Below are positions 37,542 through 41,844 of a DNA stretch of 41,844 nt, piece after piece. Position numbers and translations under genes: made by a program. Origin of the DNA: a virus. The stretch is taken from IMG/VR virus record IMGVR_UViG_3300042876_000109, positions 1 through 41,844 of that record. The stretch is one strand, 5' to 3'. Each line of letters opens with the position of its first letter. Position 1 is the first letter of the stretch. The notes under the pieces are model-generated. The model saw only the letters and a list, made by a program, of their open reading frames with translations, was not told where the DNA came from and searched no databases.

Positions 37542-40085
37542 ATGCCATTACAATCAAGAGCTACTCTCAAGAAATATTTTGAGACTAGAGACAAACCAAC
37601 TCAGGGTCAATTTGCTGACTTAATCGATAGTCTTCAGAATATCACTGACGATGGTTTCAATAATGTTCTATATCCTAAAGGTGAATATGCTCTTGCAGTA
37701 GATTATGTATTCGGAGATACTGTATTGTATCAAGGATCTACATACTACTGTGTTCTAGATCATACTTCAGAAGCAGGTAAAGAACCACCTACTCTTCCTA
37801 CATTATCAAATACTTGGTGGTATGTCTTAGCAGAGAAAGGAAACGAAGGTGCAACTGGTCCGACTGGATACACTGGTCATACAGGGTACACTGGATACGG
37901 TGCTACAGGATACACTGGTAATACAGGATATACTGGTCCTATCGGTCAGACAGGATATACTGGTCCAGAAGGACCTACAGGCTATACGGGTCCAATTGGT
38001 TCTACTGGTCCTACAGGATATACTGGAACGATTGGAACGACTGGATATACTGGAGCTACTGGATATACTGGATACGGAGCAACTGGCTATACTGGTCCTA
38101 TCGGATCTACAGGGTATACAGGATACACTGGAGCTGGAACTACAGGATATACAGGTCCCGTCGGATCTACAGGATACACTGGTTATACAGGAGCAGGTAC
38201 AACAGGATACACTGGCTATACTGGTCCTATCGGAGCTACTGGTTACACCGGAGTTGGTTCAACAGGCTATACTGGTTATACGGGACCGATCGGAGCTACT
38301 GGGTACACAGGAATGGACGGTGCAGATGCTGTTGCTGGTAAACTACCAAGTTCATACGTAGAATTATCAACACCTCAGTCTGTAACGTCTGCAACACTTA
38401 TTGATGTACCTGGGTTATCAACTACAATTACACTAGACGAAGCAGTAGAGATTGCAGTATTCGCATCTTTCGAGATAGCAACTCAATCTGGTGCTTCGTC
38501 ATCTGTTATTGGTGTAGCGATCAATATTAACGGAACAGATTACGATATCTATGAAAGATACCTCTCTGGTTCTAATGACCAGGGTATCGGTGCAATCTCT
38601 CATCGTTCTCTCGAATTACCTGCTGGAACATATACAGTAAAACTCAGGTTCCAACGATCGTCTGGACTAGCTACTCCTGGATTGAATCATGCTGATTTAT
38701 TGGTTATGGCTATGCAAGGTGCTAAGGGAATACAAGGTGCTACAGGATATACAGGCTATACAGGTCCTGTTGGCCAAACAGGGTATACAGGCCCAATTGG
38801 TACAACAGGTTACACTGGACCAGCTTCGACTATTACCGGCCCTACTGGTTACACAGGAAGAACAGGGTATACAGGCTACACAGGAGCTGGTGCATTTACT
38901 GGTTACACTGGACCGATAGGCCCGACAGGATACACAGGACCTGGAGGTTCTGGTTCTATAGGTGCTACTGGCTATACTGGTTACACAGGTCCAGCATCGA
39001 CAGTTACTGGACCGACAGGATATACAGGACCTACATCAACAGGACCTACAGGATATACCGGTCGTACTGGTTACACTGGCTATACTGGTCCATCAATTAC
39101 TGGTTACACTGGTTACACTGGTGCGGGTGCTTTTACAGGATATACTGGTCCAATAGGTCCGACAGGATATACTGGTCCTGCATCGACAGTAACAGGTCCT
39201 ACTGGTTATACTGGTCGTACAGGATATACAGGATACACTGGTGCTGGAGCATTCACTGGCTATACTGGTTACACAGGACCGATCGGTCCTACTGGGTACA
39301 CTGGAGCTGGTAACTTCACTGGGTATACAGGTCCAATCGGCCCGACTGGATACACAGGACCTGCTTCTACGATTACTGGTCCTACTGGGTATACTGGTAG
39401 TACAGGGTACACTGGATATACAGGGGCTGGTGCTTTTACGGGACCAACAGGATACACTGGTCCACAAGGATCTGCTTCGACAGTAACAGGATATACTGGC
39501 TACACCGGATATACTGGACCTCAAGGTAATGCGTCGACAGTTACTGGTCCGACTGGATATACAGGTCCAATCGGCCCGACTGGTTATACAGGTGCAGGAG
39601 CATTTACTGGGCCTACTGGATACACTGGATACACAGGTGCTGCAGGTGCAACAGGATACACTGGCCCCTCTGGAGCTGGTTCATTTATTGGTTGCAGTGT
39701 TAGTAAGACTGGCGATCAAAGTGTCTCTGCTAATTCAACTACTCTCGTTACTTGGGGTACAGAAATCTACGATACAGATACAATGCACGATAATGTAACA
39801 AATAACGGCAGAATTACAATTAAGACCGCTGGAAAATACTTGATCGAGTTTAATATCAGACACGACAGAACAGTAGTTGCTAATAGTAGGTTAGTTAAAA
39901 ACGCAGAAGCACTCTTGTATAATTTCCCGTCGTATGGTGATAACGCATCGTTTACTGCAGTACATGGAAGTATCGTATTAGATCTTGCTGTTAACGATTA
40001 CTTATATCTAGAATTTAGGCATGCTTCTGGTACTGCTACTCTTAGCTACCAGTATTCAATGTTTTCTGCTACAAAAATAGGTTAA
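37542..40085 (+). CDS. Collagen-like tail fibre / receptor-binding protein with C1q-like tip
   Basis: 847 residues. N-terminal virion-attachment segment: [20 protein letters not shown] (12-31), then a [20 protein letters not shown] carbohydrate-binding-like module (49-68). Collagen region one, about 103-260, and region two, about 393-713, are Gly-X-Y triplets, mainly GYTG, GPIG, GPTG and GAGAFTG. A beta domain, 265-391, interrupts them. The C-terminal 134 residues (from [20 protein letters not shown]) look like a C1q/TNF-type trimer head with YDTDTMHD and AGKYLIEF. The triple helix should form a long stiff shaft ending in a trimeric tip that binds the host surface. Y positions are very often Thr. 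Synonymous codons vary between repeats. Confidence 0.93.
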   Translation: MPLQSRATLKKYFETRDKPTQGQFADLIDSLQNITDDGFNNVLYPKGEYALAVDYVFGDTVLYQGSTYYCVLDHTSEAGKEPPTLPTLSNTWWYVLAEKGNEGATGPTGYTGHTGYTGYGATGYTGNTGYTGPIGQTGYTGPEGPTGYTGPIGSTGPTGYTGTIGTTGYTGATGYTGYGATGYTGPIGSTGYTGYTGAGTTGYTGPVGSTGYTGYTGAGTTGYTGYTGPIGATGYTGVGSTGYTGYTGPIGATGYTGMDGADAVAGKLPSSYVELSTPQSVTSATLIDVPGLSTTITLDEAVEIAVFASFEIATQSGASSSVIGVAININGTDYDIYERYLSGSNDQGIGAISHRSLELPAGTYTVKLRFQRSSGLATPGLNHADLLVMAMQGAKGIQGATGYTGYTGPVGQTGYTGPIGTTGYTGPASTITGPTGYTGRTGYTGYTGAGAFTGYTGPIGPTGYTGPGGSGSIGATGYTGYTGPASTVTGPTGYTGPTSTGPTGYTGRTGYTGYTGPSITGYTGYTGAGAFTGYTGPIGPTGYTGPASTVTGPTGYTGRTGYTGYTGAGAFTGYTGYTGPIGPTGYTGAGNFTGYTGPIGPTGYTGPASTITGPTGYTGSTGYTGYTGAGAFTGPTGYTGPQGSASTVTGYTGYTGYTGPQGNASTVTGPTGYTGPIGPTGYTGAGAFTGPTGYTGYTGAAGATGYTGPSGAGSFIGCSVSKTGDQSVSANSTTLVTWGTEIYDTDTMHDNVTNNGRITIKTAGKYLIEFNIRHDRTVVANSRLVKNAEALLYNFPSYGDNASFTAVHGSIVLDLAVNDYLYLEFRHASGTATLSYQYSMFSATKIG

Positions 40086-40099
40086 AATAACTAAAATAT

Positions 40100-41305
40100 A
40101 TGATTAATGTAATAGCTCAATTCCAGACAACACTTGTCAGTGGTATTTCTTCTACTGCTGCTGGAGGTACTCTGGAATCTAATGCTTCAGCAGATACTGA
40201 TGGAGCAACATTACCGAACGGTGACTATGGTATAGTTATCGATGAAGGTAACAGTCGAAGAGAATACGCAACAATTACTCTAACAGGTTTTGATTTCGTA
40301 TTTATAAAGAGAGGGTTAAGTATGATCGATGGAGATACTGTTAAAGCAGGTAATCAATTCTCTCACAGAAAGGGTGCTGTAATTAAGATTGTGAATCATC
40401 CCGTATTAACACTGATGGTTAGAATCTTTAATGGACTCTTACCAGTAACAGGCATTCTATACAACGATGCTGCAAGAACATATACTTCAGACTATCAATA
40501 CGTTGATAAGAAATACGTAGACGATGTAGCTATTGCTGGAGGTGCTAAAGCATCTGAAACTGTCTACGGTATCTCGAAGTTAAGTTCAGCAGCAGCAGAT
40601 CCAACAGCACCTGTTGCTTTAAACTCTGAAGAAGTTTCTGCTGCAGGAGGTACTGGTGCTGGAGAGGATAAAGTCATACGTGCTAATGCTTCTGGTTACA
40701 TTGATAAAGACTTTTTAGAGGTAACAGCAGACAAGGGTATTATCTTTACTGGTAATGCATTAGAACTCGAAGCAGGAGAAGGTATCGTATTAGATGCAAA
40801 TGGTATTAACGTAGATGTAGGTGTAACAGACGGAAAGATAGTTCAGATGACTACAGGAGATAAACTACCAGCTGTCGATGGCAGTAATCTTACGAACTTA
40901 GTAGTAGCGATGGCAACCCCTAGTGATAACCTAAGAGTAAGTGCAGATACAGACAGGACTACGTCTTCTAATTCTTATGTTTCTGTTAAGAAGTTTACAA
41001 TGCCATTCTCTGGTTCGTTCAGAATAAAATTCGACCTTTTTGCTCAAGCATCTTATTCGTCTCAAGCAAGAATATATAGAAACGGTATTGCAATCGGAAC
41101 AGAAAGAACTAAAACAGCAGATGGTTCTTATACGACATATTCTGAAGATCTTTTATTTGCATCTGGAGATACTCTAGAGATCTATTATAAGGGAGATGGT
41201 TCTGGTCACGCAGCGTATTTAAAGAATGCTAGAATCTATTACGATCTCGGTGTTCAAATGCCTGCAACTGGAAGTACAGTCTTACCGTTAATGGTTACAG
41301 ATTAA
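40100..41305 (+). CDS. Tail appendage / fibre-like protein with beta-sandwich tip
   Basis: 401 residues. The N-terminal half (AQFQTTLVSGISSTAAGGTL, DYGIVIDEGNSRREYATITL) is beta-rich. A KKYVDD and GAKASETVYGISKLSSAA segment, common in phage fibre stalks, follows near residue 140. The last ~125 residues (from TPSDNLRVSADTDRTTSSNS) form a jelly-roll-like domain with FTMPFSGSFRIKFDLFAQAS. It probably assembles as a second fibre or a base of the collagen-like fibre. It lies between that fibre and the internal virion proteins. Confidence 0.7.
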   Translation: MINVIAQFQTTLVSGISSTAAGGTLESNASADTDGATLPNGDYGIVIDEGNSRREYATITLTGFDFVFIKRGLSMIDGDTVKAGNQFSHRKGAVIKIVNHPVLTLMVRIFNGLLPVTGILYNDAARTYTSDYQYVDKKYVDDVAIAGGAKASETVYGISKLSSAAADPTAPVALNSEEVSAAGGTGAGEDKVIRANASGYIDKDFLEVTADKGIIFTGNALELEAGEGIVLDANGINVDVGVTDGKIVQMTTGDKLPAVDGSNLTNLVVAMATPSDNLRVSADTDRTTSSNSYVSVKKFTMPFSGSFRIKFDLFAQASYSSQARIYRNGIAIGTERTKTADGSYTTYSEDLLFASGDTLEIYYKGDGSGHAAYLKNARIYYDLGVQMPATGSTVLPLMVTD

Positions 41306-41329
41306 TATAATTAAAATAACAATATCAGT

Positions 41330-41844
41330 ATGCCAAAGTATTTAGAAGGAAATACGTACGTCATCGATGGTAAGAAACAAATCTACCAGCCTGATGGAAC
41401 GTTTCGAGATGCTTCTATCGTAGCTCCACCTAAACCTGTAGACTACGTAGAACCAACACCTTCTCCAGTTGCTAAACCTGTACCTTCTACAGTACCTGGA
41501 GAATTTAATACACCAGAAGGTAAAGCATGGGCAGCTGCTCATCCAATAACACCAGTAACTCCTGGAGCATCTCCTGCAGTACCAAAACCTATTGATACAA
41601 CTGGTGTACAATACAATCCAGATGGTACTCGAGTTCTGTCTGGAGCAGAGAAGGAAATTAGTGATTACTATGCACAGAATAAACCAAAGACAGCAGAAGA
41701 GATTGCTCTAGAAGAACAGACAATCAGAGAGAGACAATTAAGACAGCAGCAAGACGCAATTACTGGTATCAACTCGATGTACGATAATCTACTAAACCAG
41801 ATTAATAAAGATAATTCAAGTAGACTTGGCTCTACTGCTTCGAT
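41330..41844 (+). CDS. Internal virion / ejection-type protein, N-terminal part (continues at 1)
   Basis: This is the 5' part of the gene that ends at 991; the complete product is 468 residues. ATG at 41330 gives MPKYLEGNTYVIDGKKQIYQ. A Pro-rich linker follows (PPKPVDYVEPTPSPVAKPVP), then charged helices (EEIALEEQTIRERQLRQQQD) that continue into the other part. The last 99 bases repeat the beginning of the window. Confidence 0.8.
   Translation, partial: MPKYLEGNTYVIDGKKQIYQPDGTFRDASIVAPPKPVDYVEPTPSPVAKPVPSTVPGEFNTPEGKAWAAAHPITPVTPGASPAVPKPIDTTGVQYNPDGTRVLSGAEKEISDYYAQNKPKTAEEIALEEQTIRERQLRQQQDAITGINSMYDNLLNQINKDNSSRLGSTAS
41746..41844. repeat. Terminal direct repeat, right copy (contig closure)
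   Basis: Identical to 1-99 over all 99 bases. See the left copy; only one copy belongs to the circular genome. Confidence 0.95.

Noticed and set aside
37849-39800. Long frames on both strands within the collagen-like gene
   Set aside because: They follow from the short codon-phase repeat of the Gly-X-Y units; repetitive Leu/Gln/Asp or Ser/Arg products are not credible proteins.

Overview
The window is the near-complete genome of a tailed phage, most likely a lytic podovirus. The first 99 bases are repeated exactly as the last 99 (1-99 = 41746-41844), and one gene runs across that joint, so the contig closes into a circle of 41,745 bp. The DNA is AT-rich. No convincing Shine-Dalgarno sequence precedes the starts; leaders are A/T-rich instead. 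Together with a fibre N-terminus of the '[20 protein letters not shown]' type this points, tentatively, to a Bacteroidota host, with Patescibacteria as an alternative. The standard bacterial code is used. No integrase, lysogeny repressor, transposase or CRISPR array was recognised.

Layout. Two opposed blocks meet at a divergent control region (about 24.9-25.87 kb) and at a convergent terminator-like region (about 5.1-5.23 kb). The minus-strand block (24,903 down to 5,319) is the presumed early/replication arm. Near the control region it holds many small unknown proteins (zinc ribbons, HTH, basic proteins, small membrane proteins). Next come a PD-(D/E)XK nuclease, an HTH protein, a primase-polymerase/DnaB-type helicase, an acidic-tailed SSB-like protein, a P-loop nucleotide kinase, an all-alpha NTP pyrophosphatase, a dCMP-hydroxymethylase-like enzyme, a family B DNA polymerase and a RuvC-like resolvase. 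After these lie a tRNA-Thr, a 955-residue multidomain glycosyltransferase/methyltransferase, a metallophosphoesterase and a cluster of Cys-rich miniproteins. The plus-strand block (25,874 through the joint to 5,104) is the late arm, in P22-like order: small terminase, a decoration-like protein, large terminase, portal, small head proteins, scaffold, major capsid, lysis-like membrane genes, a cysteine-peptidase-like protein, gp4-like adaptor, gp10-like nozzle, a collagen-like fibre, another appendage protein and two large internal/ejection proteins. The last of these ends in a SleB-type wall hydrolase.

How it fits together. The kinase, NTP pyrophosphatase and hydroxymethylase have the same three roles as T4 gp1, gp56 and gp42. 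The hydroxymethylase carries Asp where thymidylate synthase has Asn. This suggests the phage makes 5-hydroxymethyl-dCTP and may replicate with modified cytosine, possibly decorated further by the large glycosyltransferase. The polymerase, primase-helicase, SSB and resolvase make a compact replication and recombination set. Transcription must rely on the host RNA polymerase, since no phage polymerase was seen. Terminase type and circular closure fit headful packaging.

Most notable signals outside ordinary genes: a cluster of ACTAGT palindromes that spans a gene's 3' half and an adjacent tandem repeat (candidate origin or partition site); a GTATCTATAC motif shared by two intergenic regions; a pair of paralogous micro-ORFs with 23/24-base identity; an in-frame TGA followed by a plausible 28-codon acidic extension; and a recurring acidic '[DE]LF' motif at the ends of unrelated proteins.
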